Source: an uncultured Erysipelotrichaceae bacterium (lineage in GTDB: Bacteria; Bacillota_I; Bacilli_A; RFN20; CAG-826). Taken from it: DNA of 64,000 nucleotides. The position numbers and the translations under genes are program-made. Shown in pieces: positions 6,683-14,725 of the stretch. The stretch is from NCBI GenBank assembly GCA_902798595.1, contig CADBXE010000001.1, positions 124,001 through 188,000 of the forward strand, given 5' to 3'. A model generated the notes under the pieces. It worked only from the letters and a program-made list of their open reading frames with translations, was not told where the DNA came from and ran no database searches. The stretch's first letter is position 1. Every line of letters begins with the position of its first letter.

Positions 6683-8044
6683 ATGGACGGCAATATTGAA
6701 AATGTACGAAAGAATTATATTCTTAAAAGAACAGAAATTTTAATTCTTATCGTTAACAAAAATGAATTGAGAGGTTTTAAGACAAAACTTAATGATTGTG
6801 GCGTTAAAGAAGGTGAACCTATTCGAATTAATGATACGGAGGTTCATCCGTTCATAGCGAATGGCTATCATATTTGTTACTTTTTATTGCCTGGGAAAAG
6901 TGGACCTACTGAAGTTTGGAAAGCTTTTGACGCCGTAGCAGATGAATTTCCTAATCTTAAATACATAGCTAACATTGGTTGTTGCGCTACTACAGAAGAA
7001 GAAGTTAGAGATGTTGTTTTGATTGCTGAACGAGTATTTGATGCAGATTCAAGAAAAGAAGAAAAAAAAGCTATCTATACTGGACCTAGCAGGGAACACT
7101 ATTCAAGTGGCAACTATTTGAAAGAAGCTGCTTATGAAATAAAAGAAGAAGCAAAGGCAAAATATGATGTTGATTATTGTGGCATTATTTCGAGTTCTGC
7201 TGTTGTGAAAAATGGAGAATTAAAGTCGAAGTATATTTCAGCATATCCATCTGGTGAAGGAATTGAAATGGAAGGAATAGCTCTTTCAAACTACGCTTTT
7301 TCAAGAAAAATAGAATGGTTGATGATAAAAGGAACTAGTGATAATTGCACAGATAAAGAAGGCGGAAAAGGACAAGATAAAGCAACATATAACGCATCAG
7401 ACGTTTTCTTTGAACTATTAAAAAAAGCAGTTTTACAAAAAATGAGACCTACTGTCTTTATTGGAGGAGCTTTTTCAAGTATCAGCAAAAAGAAGTGCTT
7501 TGAAGTTGAAGACAACTCTGAATATCTTGGAACAGAGTTGCTTAAAAATGATTATAAATTAATTACAGGACTAGGGCTGATTGTTGGAACCAATATCTTG
7601 GCTGCTGCGTATAGATATTGTAATGGCTTAAAGAACAATAATTATGAAGAGTATATTGAAACATTTCCATTTCCAAGAACAATTAATGGGCAAAAGAAAG
7701 AACTTCTTATGCCGATATATAATAGCAATAGACAGCATATGATGGAAAAATCCGTTATATCAATGTTTATCTATGGGAGGAAATATAAAGAAGGCAAATA
7801 TAATGGGCTTATAAACGAGTTTAACGATGCTTATTCAGAGAATCTTCTCCGTTTTGTGATTCCAACTAAAAAAACGTGTTCAGACCATCTTTTTGACCTC
7901 CTCAAAGAGAATCATTTCGACGGGATGAACGGCATTATTGACGATGACTACAAAAAGATAAACACTAATACACAATTTAAAGATGCTGTTGCAATAGTGC
8001 TTAAAAATATCGATAGAATCGATCGCCATTTCTTTGGTGAATAA
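6683..8044 (+). CDS. Nucleoside phosphorylase/nucleosidase fused to a SLOG (STALD-type) sensor domain
   Basis: The 453-residue protein joins two folds. Residues 16-250 are a PNP/MTA-SAH nucleosidase-type domain with NIGCC (97-101), EMEG (195-198, ribose contact) and KGTSD (216-220, catalytic aspartate D220). Residues 255-440 look like a SLOG domain of the Sir2/TIR-associated type (STALD): strand PTVFIGGAF, then YKLITGLGLIVG (291-302). In ThsA of Thoeris this sensor binds a TIR-made cyclic ADP-ribose isomer. PNP-fold immune effectors elsewhere can strip adenine from ATP. A strong GAGGAGA ribosome site precedes the ATG, three bases after TIR 3. It is the last gene of the operon and the likely effector. 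Substrate and ligand are inferred. Confidence 0.78.
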   Translation: MDGNIENVRKNYILKRTEILILIVNKNELRGFKTKLNDCGVKEGEPIRINDTEVHPFIANGYHICYFLLPGKSGPTEVWKAFDAVADEFPNLKYIANIGCCATTEEEVRDVVLIAERVFDADSRKEEKKAIYTGPSREHYSSGNYLKEAAYEIKEEAKAKYDVDYCGIISSSAVVKNGELKSKYISAYPSGEGIEMEGIALSNYAFSRKIEWLMIKGTSDNCTDKEGGKGQDKATYNASDVFFELLKKAVLQKMRPTVFIGGAFSSISKKKCFEVEDNSEYLGTELLKNDYKLITGLGLIVGTNILAAAYRYCNGLKNNNYEEYIETFPFPRTINGQKKELLMPIYNSNRQHMMEKSVISMFIYGRKYKEGKYNGLINEFNDAYSENLLRFVIPTKKTCSDHLFDLLKENHFDGMNGIIDDDYKKINTNTQFKDAVAIVLKNIDRIDRHFFGE

Positions 8045-8067
8045 CTCAAGATATCAAAAGATTAAAT

Positions 8068-8090
8068 GGACGCTTAAATGCGTTCTTTTT
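8068..8090 (+). terminator. Terminator of the TIR/PNP operon
   Basis: GGACGC and GCGTTC form a 6-bp stem with one G-U pair around TTAAAT, followed by TTTTT. It lies 24 bases after the effector stop codon. The remaining bases to 8245 hold only weak reading frames. Confidence 0.65.
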
Positions 8091-8245
8091 CTTTATAAAA
8101 GCCATAAAAGCAACAATAAATACCCAAAACTGTTAGAAAATGTAACGATTTTGCCTATTTATGCTCCAAAAAACGAAATAAATAGAGAATACACTTCAAA
8201 AAATAATAGTGTTTTTGTTATGAAGATTGCTAAACTAATATCTAT

Positions 8246-9460
8246 ATGAATAATCAAGACCTTTTAAAGCAATACGAGTATTACAAATCATTAAATCTAA
8301 ATATTAATATGGCCAGAGGTAAACCTTCTCCTGAACAATTAGATTTATCTTTACCTATGCTTGACATTGTTAATTCCAAGACAACATGTATTGATGAAGA
8401 TATCGATTGCCGTAACTATAGTGCTTTAGAAGGCATTCCGGAAGCCAAAAAGTTATTTGCTGAGATTATGGAAATCCCTGTGGAGAACACAGTTGTCTGT
8501 GGTGCTTCTTCCTTAAATATCATGCATAACTTATTAGTGAAGTCTATGCTTGTAGGTCTTGAAGGTGGTGTACCATTCTCTAAGCAAGAAAAACTTAAAT
8601 GGTTATGTCCTGTTCCAGGATATGATAGACATTTCGCCATGACGGAATATTTTGGTTTTGAAATGATTAACATCCCAATGGACGATAATGGCCCAGATAT
8701 GGACATGATTGAGGAGTACATTAAAGATCCAACAGTTAAAGGTATTTGGTGTGTTCCTAAGTATTCTAACCCAACCGGTATTATCTTCTCTGATGAAGTG
8801 ATTAGAAGATTCGCTAAACTTAAACCAGCCTCTAAAGACTTTAGAATTTATTGGGATAACACATATACATCTCAACTATCTTTCAATGGAGAAGAAGAAC
8901 CAGTACTTAACATTTATGATGAATGTTTAAAAAACGGCACTGAAGATTTAGTGTATATCTTTGCTTCTACTTCTAAGATGACATTCCCTGGAAGTGGTGT
9001 TTCCGCGGTGGGTTTCTCTCTTAATAATAAGAAAGACTATTTAGATTATTTACAATATCAAACCATTTGTTTTGATAAATTAAATCAATTAAGACATGCA
9101 GAATTCTTAAAAGATAAACCAACGATTATCAAACATATGAAGAAGCACGCTGCTATCTTAAAACCAAAGTTTGAAACAGTATTAAATCTATTTGAAGAAG
9201 AACTAAAAGGTATTGCGACATTTACTAAACCAACAGGTGGTTACTTTATCTCCTTATATGTTCCAGGCATCGCTAAAGAAGTGGTGGCTAAATGTAAAGA
9301 GCTAGGAGTGACACTTACATCCGCGGGTAGTGCGTATCCATACGGTAAAGATCCAGATAATTCACATATTAGAATTGCCCCAACGTTTGTCTCTTTAAAA
9401 GAGTTAGAGACCGCTACTAGGGTGTTGTGCTTAGTTATAAAGATGCTAGCATCTAAATAG
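8246..9460 (+). CDS. Aspartate aminotransferase-like enzyme (type Ic, Aminotran_MocR family)
   Basis: This 404-residue PLP enzyme shows the pattern of the so-called type Ic aspartate aminotransferases: NMARGKPSPEQL near residue 21, YSALEGIPEAK near 58, PVPGYDRHF near 122, SNPTG near 174 and PLP lysine K244 in STSKMTFPGSG. These enzymes convert aspartate and 2-oxoglutarate to oxaloacetate and glutamate. The ATG has no ribosome site. A possible -10 box TAAACT (8231-8236, extended TGC) ends nine bases before the ATG, so the mRNA may be leaderless. The gene is monocistronic, ended by a terminator. It flanks the defence-like island on the right. Confidence 0.88.
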   Translation: MNNQDLLKQYEYYKSLNLNINMARGKPSPEQLDLSLPMLDIVNSKTTCIDEDIDCRNYSALEGIPEAKKLFAEIMEIPVENTVVCGASSLNIMHNLLVKSMLVGLEGGVPFSKQEKLKWLCPVPGYDRHFAMTEYFGFEMINIPMDDNGPDMDMIEEYIKDPTVKGIWCVPKYSNPTGIIFSDEVIRRFAKLKPASKDFRIYWDNTYTSQLSFNGEEEPVLNIYDECLKNGTEDLVYIFASTSKMTFPGSGVSAVGFSLNNKKDYLDYLQYQTICFDKLNQLRHAEFLKDKPTIIKHMKKHAAILKPKFETVLNLFEEELKGIATFTKPTGGYFISLYVPGIAKEVVAKCKELGVTLTSAGSAYPYGKDPDNSHIRIAPTFVSLKELETATRVLCLVIKMLASK

Positions 9461-9464
9461 AAAT

Positions 9465-9486
9465 GTTCCCAAAAGGAACTTTTTTA
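9465..9486 (+). terminator. Terminator of the aspartate aminotransferase gene
   Basis: GTTCC and GGAAC (9465-9469, 9475-9479) pair around CAAAA and are followed by a run of seven T. Confidence 0.85.
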
Positions 9487-9489
9487 TTG

Positions 9490-9545
9490 GTTTACGATAT
9501 GGTTTACATTTGTCTATTTACAAAGTTTACGATACGGTTTACAAT
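9490..9545 (+). promoter_or_regulatory. Fic gene promoter flanked and overlapped by two 19-bp direct repeats
   Basis: Two copies of GTTTACGATAYGGTTTACA lie at 9490-9508 and 9525-9543, identical at 18 of 19 positions and 35 bases apart. Between and over them is a near-consensus promoter: TTTACA (9517-9522), a 17-base spacer and TACAAT (9540-9545). The second repeat covers the spacer and most of the -10 box, so a bound protein would block RNA polymerase. Confidence 0.65.
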
Positions 9546-9551
9546 AATGGC

Positions 9552-10817
9552 ATGAATGATAAACTAAAAAAAGCATTACGTGCCCAACTTGGCAAAAAAT
9601 ATTTAAATCAGAAAGAACTTCAATATAGTACTGACGCAAATGTTTTATTAACGCCATACGAGTATAAACAATACCTTGAATACAAAGAGGATTTGATTGA
9701 AAGAAACGAAGAAAAGGATCTTTTGATTGGTCTACCTTTAAAATCGTTTAACTCAAGGTGTATTTATTATTGTTTAGGTGATGAATTACTATCGCTATTG
9801 GAATCATATTTAACGCTGCTGAAGGAAGATTACACTTATAACAGTGATACTTTGAGCAATAGATTCGCCTCCAACATTTACAAATCAAGATTATATTCTG
9901 AGATTGAAGGATCTCTAAATGTTGAAAATGTTCCTACCACTAGAAGAAGATTGAAAGAACTATTGGAAGAAAATGCAAAAGCGGAGAATATTAACGACAT
10001 TATTATCCAAAACATGGATAAGGCTATTAAATTTGTTGAGGAGCTTCCTTCTTTTAATAAAGAAAATTTGCTAAAACTATATAATATTTTGAGCGAAAAT
10101 TGTTTAGAAGAAGATAACAAATTGAGAGAAGGAGATTACTATAGGTACGACACTGTTGAGATTGGTGGATACCATGGGTGTCCATATTCTCAAATCAGCG
10201 AATGCATGGACAGTTTGTTTAAATTTGTTAATGATTCTCTAAAACAAGAGAGATCTTTGACTTGGATGCTTATGCCATATATCTGCCATTACTATATTTT
10301 GTATATTCATCCATATTTCGATTATAACGGTAGGACTGCGAGAATGGTTTCTTATTGGATTCTTTTGCTCGCTAATGATGAATGCTTCCCTCCTATTATC
10401 TCTGAAGCCATTAACCAGACAAAAAGTCAGTACTATAGAGCGCTTGAACAAAGTAGAGATTCTCATAACGACATGTCGTATTTCTTTATATATCTCTTCT
10501 CTATCTCATGCGACTATATCTTATGCTATAAAAACGTTGAATCGATTGAACAGCAACTTAAAAACAAGGGAATTATATTAACGGATACTGACCGTAATTA
10601 CATCAAGAAAATAATGATTACTTATAATGGAAAATTTACCTATATGGATTTTCTTAAGAATTGCAACATCGAAATGAGCAAACAAGGCGCATTAAAAACT
10701 TTGAATAAGTTGGTTGACTATGGCTTTTTAGAAATTACAGAAACACCTTCTAAATCAAAGTTATTTGATGTTAATAAGGGTGCGATTCCTTATAAATTGA
10801 GCAGTTTTAATTTGTAA
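9552..10817 (+). CDS. Fic-domain protein with C-terminal winged-helix domain
   Basis: This 421-residue Fic/DOC protein would transfer AMP or a related group to target proteins. The active-site loop is HPYFDYNGRTAR, a variant of HPFxDGNGRxxR with tyrosine in place of the glycine before NG. The catalytic histidine, aspartate and arginines remain. SEIEG, upstream in the protein, retains the glutamate of an inhibitory-helix-like motif. The last 80 residues look like a winged helix (GALKTLNKLVDYGFLEI) that could bind DNA. A TTG at 9510 lies upstream of the promoter; the ATG at 9552 follows the -10 box by six bases, so I chose it and expect a leaderless mRNA. Autoregulation through the repeats is plausible. 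Confidence 0.85.
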   Translation: MNDKLKKALRAQLGKKYLNQKELQYSTDANVLLTPYEYKQYLEYKEDLIERNEEKDLLIGLPLKSFNSRCIYYCLGDELLSLLESYLTLLKEDYTYNSDTLSNRFASNIYKSRLYSEIEGSLNVENVPTTRRRLKELLEENAKAENINDIIIQNMDKAIKFVEELPSFNKENLLKLYNILSENCLEEDNKLREGDYYRYDTVEIGGYHGCPYSQISECMDSLFKFVNDSLKQERSLTWMLMPYICHYYILYIHPYFDYNGRTARMVSYWILLLANDECFPPIISEAINQTKSQYYRALEQSRDSHNDMSYFFIYLFSISCDYILCYKNVESIEQQLKNKGIILTDTDRNYIKKIMITYNGKFTYMDFLKNCNIEMSKQGALKTLNKLVDYGFLEITETPSKSKLFDVNKGAIPYKLSSFNL

Positions 10818-11699
10818 TTACTTGCTATACTTATTTTTAATAAAGTCGATGAAATTTTCTTCGAGTGTAGAGAGTTGATGACCCTTACGCCAGACGAAGA
10901 GGTAATCGACTTTTTTCTCTTCACCTTCAATCTCTTTTGAGATTAAGGAGTTATTCATAATATAAGCTGTCTTAGGGAAGATAGATATACCAACACCACG
11001 ACCCGCCATAGCAGCAGCGTCTAAGTAGTTATCCATCTCACAAACAATATTAGGTTCGAAGTGGTCTTTTTTGAACCATTTAACAATCGCGTCGACATGT
11101 ATCTTTCTACTAGGAACAATAATCTTTTCATCTTTTAATTGTTCAATAGTAATCTTCTCATTAGGGGATTTCGCTAATGGATGGTCTTTATTCATTAAGG
11201 CGACCATCTTTTCTTCACCAACTTTAAAGCTATTTAAAAGGATTTGATCATATGGAGAAGTAATAACGGCAAGCGAGATTAAACCCGCTCTCATTTTGTC
11301 TATAAGATCATCACTGTTACCATCTAGGATTCTAAACTTCACATGTGGATGCATCTTTAAAAATTCACTAATCCATTCCGCAGCAATATCAGGGGCGGTA
11401 CCTTCAACTAGACCAATACCAATCGTGCCACTTAAACCTTTATTCATTAATAAGATTTCATTAATGGTTTTATCGTTTAATAAAAGAATATCTTTAGCTT
11501 TTTGATACAAGTATCGACCCTCATCAGTTAACTCTAAATGCCTTTTACCTCTAATAAATAAAGTTGTGTTTAATTCTTCTTCCAAATTCTTAATTTGGTT
11601 AGAAAGTGGTGGTTGACTCATCATTAAAATCTTACTAGCTCTAGTAATATTTAATTCTTCGGCAACAACGACGAAATATTTTAATGTCTTTAAATCCAT
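10818..11699 (-). CDS. LysR-family transcriptional regulator
   Basis: The 293-residue protein has the LysR N-terminal helix-turn-helix (MDLKTLKYFVVVAEE, then ASKILMMSQPPLSNQI) and a periplasmic-binding-like effector domain from about residue 90. I placed the start at 11699 because AGGAGA lies just before it; an upstream ATG at 11738 would add 13 residues with no ribosome site. It is divergent from the aminotransferase at 11807 with LysR-type boxes in between, so it probably controls that gene. It converges with the Fic gene, with stops adjacent. The inducer is unknown. Confidence 0.92.
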   Translation of the reverse strand: MDLKTLKYFVVVAEELNITRASKILMMSQPPLSNQIKNLEEELNTTLFIRGKRHLELTDEGRYLYQKAKDILLLNDKTINEILLMNKGLSGTIGIGLVEGTAPDIAAEWISEFLKMHPHVKFRILDGNSDDLIDKMRAGLISLAVITSPYDQILLNSFKVGEEKMVALMNKDHPLAKSPNEKITIEQLKDEKIIVPSRKIHVDAIVKWFKKDHFEPNIVCEMDNYLDAAAMAGRGVGISIFPKTAYIMNNSLISKEIEGEEKKVDYLFVWRKGHQLSTLEENFIDFIKNKYSK

Positions 11700-11714
11700 A
11701 AATGATCTCCTATC

Positions 11715-11762
11715 ATACGAAAAATGTATAACAACCATTTCATTATATGTATTTATTTATAC
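11715..11762. promoter_or_regulatory. LysR-type operator boxes in the divergent intergenic region
   Basis: ATAC-N7-GTAT (11715-11729) contains the T-N11-A core typical of LysR sites. A second dyad GTAT-N6-ATAC lies at 11749-11762. Both sit between the divergent LysR and aminotransferase genes. Confidence 0.45.
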
Positions 11763-11806
11763 TTATTTCAATGTGATAGTGTTTTTCTATAAAGGAATGT
11801 TTACAT

Positions 11807-12991
11807 ATGTTTGATAAGAAAATGCTAGACATTGGTTATAGCCAATCCACGATTAGAGACTTATATACATATGGTCTCGCTAGAAAGAAAGTAATAGGGG
11901 ACGATAATGTTTATGATTTTAGTATTGGCAATCCCTCTATTCCTGCGCCTAGTGTTGTTAATGAAACGCTCATTAAATTATTAAGCGAAGAAGATTCCGT
12001 GAAGATACATGGCTATACTGTTTCTCCTGGTAACATTGATGTAAGAGACAGCATCGCTACTTATTTAAATAAAGCATATAACACTGCAGTTATTGGTAAA
12101 TATATCTTCCTTACCTGTGGTGCGGCAGCTTCTTTAGCAATAGTCACTAAAGCCTTATTATTTCCTAATGAAGAAGTGATAGTGTTCGCTCCACATTTTC
12201 CTGAATATCGTACATATACAGAAGCAGTAGGCGGTAAACTAGTCACCGTTAATCCTGATCCAGATTTCCTTCCTGATTTCATTGATTTAGAAAATAAGAT
12301 TACTAATAAAACTAAAATAGTTATTTATGATAGCCCTAATAATCCTACAGGAGCGTTTTATACTGAAGAAACAATTAAGAAGATGAGCGCTATTCTTTCA
12401 GAGAAAGAAAAAGAATATGGTCATCCAATATACTTAGTAAGTGATGAACCATATAGAGAATTACTATATGGTAATGAAAAATATCCTTTTGTCACTAATT
12501 ACTGTCGTAACTCAATAGTTTGTTATTCTTTCTCTAAAAGCTTGTCCCTTCCAGGAGAAAGAATCGGCTACATCTTAGTGAATCCTAAATGTGAAGATGT
12601 CGAAGATGTCTACGCAGTTATCTGTGGTGCGGCTTCTATGCTTGGCTATATATGCGCGCCTGCATTATTTCAACATATGGTGCCTTATGTACTAGGGTAT
12701 ACATCTAATCTAGAAGAATATAAAAAGAATAAAGGTACTTTATATAACGCTTTAAAAGAAATTGGTTATGATGTCATCTATCCAACAGGAGCTTTCTATT
12801 TATTTATGAAGGCATTAGAGGAAGACGCTGAAGCTTTTAGTGAGGTAGCAAAGAAGTTTGAATTACTTCTCGTACCAAGCGATCCATTTAGCTATAAAGG
12901 ATATATACGAATTGCTTATTGTGTATCTTATAAACAGATTGTAAATTCATTACCTGCTTTTAAAAAACTATACGATTATTATAAGAAATAA
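11807..12991 (+). CDS. PLP-dependent aminotransferase, class I/II
   Basis: The 394-residue enzyme carries FSIGNPSIPAP near residue 38, YDSPNNPTGAF near 174 and the PLP-lysine motif SFSKSLSLPGERIGY near 244, all typical of fold type I aminotransferases. It is distinct from the other two in this window. An AAAGGAA ribosome site precedes the ATG. The divergent LysR gene and operator boxes suggest substrate-dependent control. I cannot assign the amino acid. The next 130 bases are AT-rich with a perfect ATAACGTTAT palindrome (13052-13061) and no clear strong promoter. Confidence 0.88.
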   Translation: MFDKKMLDIGYSQSTIRDLYTYGLARKKVIGDDNVYDFSIGNPSIPAPSVVNETLIKLLSEEDSVKIHGYTVSPGNIDVRDSIATYLNKAYNTAVIGKYIFLTCGAAASLAIVTKALLFPNEEVIVFAPHFPEYRTYTEAVGGKLVTVNPDPDFLPDFIDLENKITNKTKIVIYDSPNNPTGAFYTEETIKKMSAILSEKEKEYGHPIYLVSDEPYRELLYGNEKYPFVTNYCRNSIVCYSFSKSLSLPGERIGYILVNPKCEDVEDVYAVICGAASMLGYICAPALFQHMVPYVLGYTSNLEEYKKNKGTLYNALKEIGYDVIYPTGAFYLFMKALEEDAEAFSEVAKKFELLLVPSDPFSYKGYIRIAYCVSYKQIVNSLPAFKKLYDYYKK

Positions 12992-13121
12992 AGCTTTTTT
13001 CTTTTGATATCTGGTAAAGAAAACATAACATACAAAAAAGATATGATAACCATAACGTTATATGTATTTTATTGTTGTATTATTCGCATGATAGTATATC
13101 GCCATAGTTGGTTGTCGAATT

Positions 13122-14723
13122 ATGAAATACATATTTGTTACTGGTGGCGTTGTTTCAGGATTAGGTAAGGGCATCTGCGCTGCTTCTTTAGCCCGTTTAT
13201 TAAAGCAAAGAGGATATAACGTTAAGAATCAAAAGTTTGATCCTTATTTAAATGTTGACCCAGGTACGATGTCTCCTTATCAACACGGTGAAGTATTTGT
13301 CACTGATGATGGAGCGGAAACAGACTTAGACTTAGGTCACTATGAAAGATTCACTAACGTGCCTTTAGATGCTTCTTGCTCTGTTTCTTCTGGTAAGGTC
13401 TACTGGAATGTTATCAATAGAGAAAGAACCGGTGGCTATTTAGGCAGAACAGTCCAAATCATCCCTGATGTCATTGATGAAATCAAAAGATGGATTTATA
13501 TCTCTGAACAACAAAACATTGATATCGCCATTTGTGAAATTGGTGGTACGGTTGGTGATATTGAATCTTTACCATTCTTAGAAGCTATTAGACAAGTCGG
13601 TCAAGATAAAGGTAGAGATAACGTTATCTATATCCACGTCCCACTTATTGTTGAAATACCTGGTAGTGGTGAACTTAAAAGTAAACCAGTCCAACATAGT
13701 GTACGAGAACTTAACTCTTTAGGTATTCAACCAGATGTTCTTGTTTGTCGAAGCACACAACCATTAACACAAGAAATCAAAGATAAGATTGCTTTATTAT
13801 GCGATATCGATAAAAGAGCGATTATAGAAAACTTAACAGCTTCTAGTATCTATGAAGTACCACTTCTATTAGAAAACGAAGGTTTAACTGATATTGTTTG
13901 TGAAAAACTTCACTTACCAATTACTAAACCAGATTTAGAAAAGTGGACCTTAATGGTGGATAAGATTAAAAACGCTCACAAGAAAGTTAAAATCGCTTTA
14001 GTGGGCAAATACATACAATTACATGATGCTTACTTAAGTGTTGAAGAATCAATCTTCCACGCCGCATCAAGTTTAGACGCAAAAGTGGAAATCCTTTGGA
14101 TTGATAGTGAAAAGATCACTTCTAAAAACGTTAAAGAAACATTAAAAGAAGCGGATGGTGTCATCATCCCAGGTGGCTTTGGTACACGTGGTATCGAAGG
14201 CATGGTGGAATCCGCTAAATACGCTAGAGAAAACAATATCCCATGCTTAGGTATCTGTTTAGGTATGCAAGTAATGGTCATTGAATACGCTAGAAGTGTC
14301 CTAGGTTATAAAGACGCGAATAGTAGTGAGTTTGATGAAAATACCACACATCCTGTTATCGCCTTATTACCTGAACAAGTAAATATCGTTGCTAAAGGGG
14401 CCACCATGAGACTTGGTAGTTACCCATGTTCATTACAAAAAGATTCTTTAGCGAAATCTCTCTATAACAAAGACATGATTAATGAACGTCATAGACATAG
14501 ATATGAATTTAATAATATCTATCGTCAAGACTTTATTGATAAGGGCTTAAGACTCAGTGGTTTATCTCCAAATAAATCACTCGTAGAAATCGTGGAAGCT
14601 CCCGCTAATAAATATCATATTGGTTCTCAGTTCCATCCAGAATTTAAATCAAGACCAACAAAACCACACCCATTGTTCGTGGGCTTAATCTCTAACGCGC
14701 TTGATAAGAAAGAAGGCAAATAA
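13122..14723 (+). CDS. pyrG: CTP synthase
   Basis: This 533-residue enzyme converts UTP to CTP with ATP and glutamine. It starts with the synthetase P-loop [16 protein letters not shown] and has the [20 protein letters not shown] block near 57. The C-terminal glutamine amidotransferase has GFGTRG near 352, the nucleophile loop CLGICLGMQ near 375 and the histidine/glutamate pair in QFHPEF. Length is normal. It is the first gene of the nitrogen operon, two bases before guaA. No Shine-Dalgarno site is evident; the promoter lies in the AT-rich gap before it. Confidence 0.97.
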   Translation: MKYIFVTGGVVSGLGKGICAASLARLLKQRGYNVKNQKFDPYLNVDPGTMSPYQHGEVFVTDDGAETDLDLGHYERFTNVPLDASCSVSSGKVYWNVINRERTGGYLGRTVQIIPDVIDEIKRWIYISEQQNIDIAICEIGGTVGDIESLPFLEAIRQVGQDKGRDNVIYIHVPLIVEIPGSGELKSKPVQHSVRELNSLGIQPDVLVCRSTQPLTQEIKDKIALLCDIDKRAIIENLTASSIYEVPLLLENEGLTDIVCEKLHLPITKPDLEKWTLMVDKIKNAHKKVKIALVGKYIQLHDAYLSVEESIFHAASSLDAKVEILWIDSEKITSKNVKETLKEADGVIIPGGFGTRGIEGMVESAKYARENNIPCLGICLGMQVMVIEYARSVLGYKDANSSEFDENTTHPVIALLPEQVNIVAKGATMRLGSYPCSLQKDSLAKSLYNKDMINERHRHRYEFNNIYRQDFIDKGLRLSGLSPNKSLVEIVEAPANKYHIGSQFHPEFKSRPTKPHPLFVGLISNALDKKEGK

Positions 14724-14725
14724 TT

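Noticed and set aside
1787-8245. Prophage or transposon carrying the defence genes
   Set aside because: No integrase, transposase, phage structural gene, terminal repeat or tRNA attachment site is seen at either edge.
8034-8249. 71-codon frame after the PNP-SLOG gene
   Set aside because: It overlaps the end of that gene, runs through the terminator, has no ribosome site and low-complexity composition. It looks like chance.
9490-9543. Short CRISPR-like repeat pair
   Set aside because: Only two 19-bp copies with a 16-base gap, no cas genes, and they overlap a promoter. They fit operator sites.
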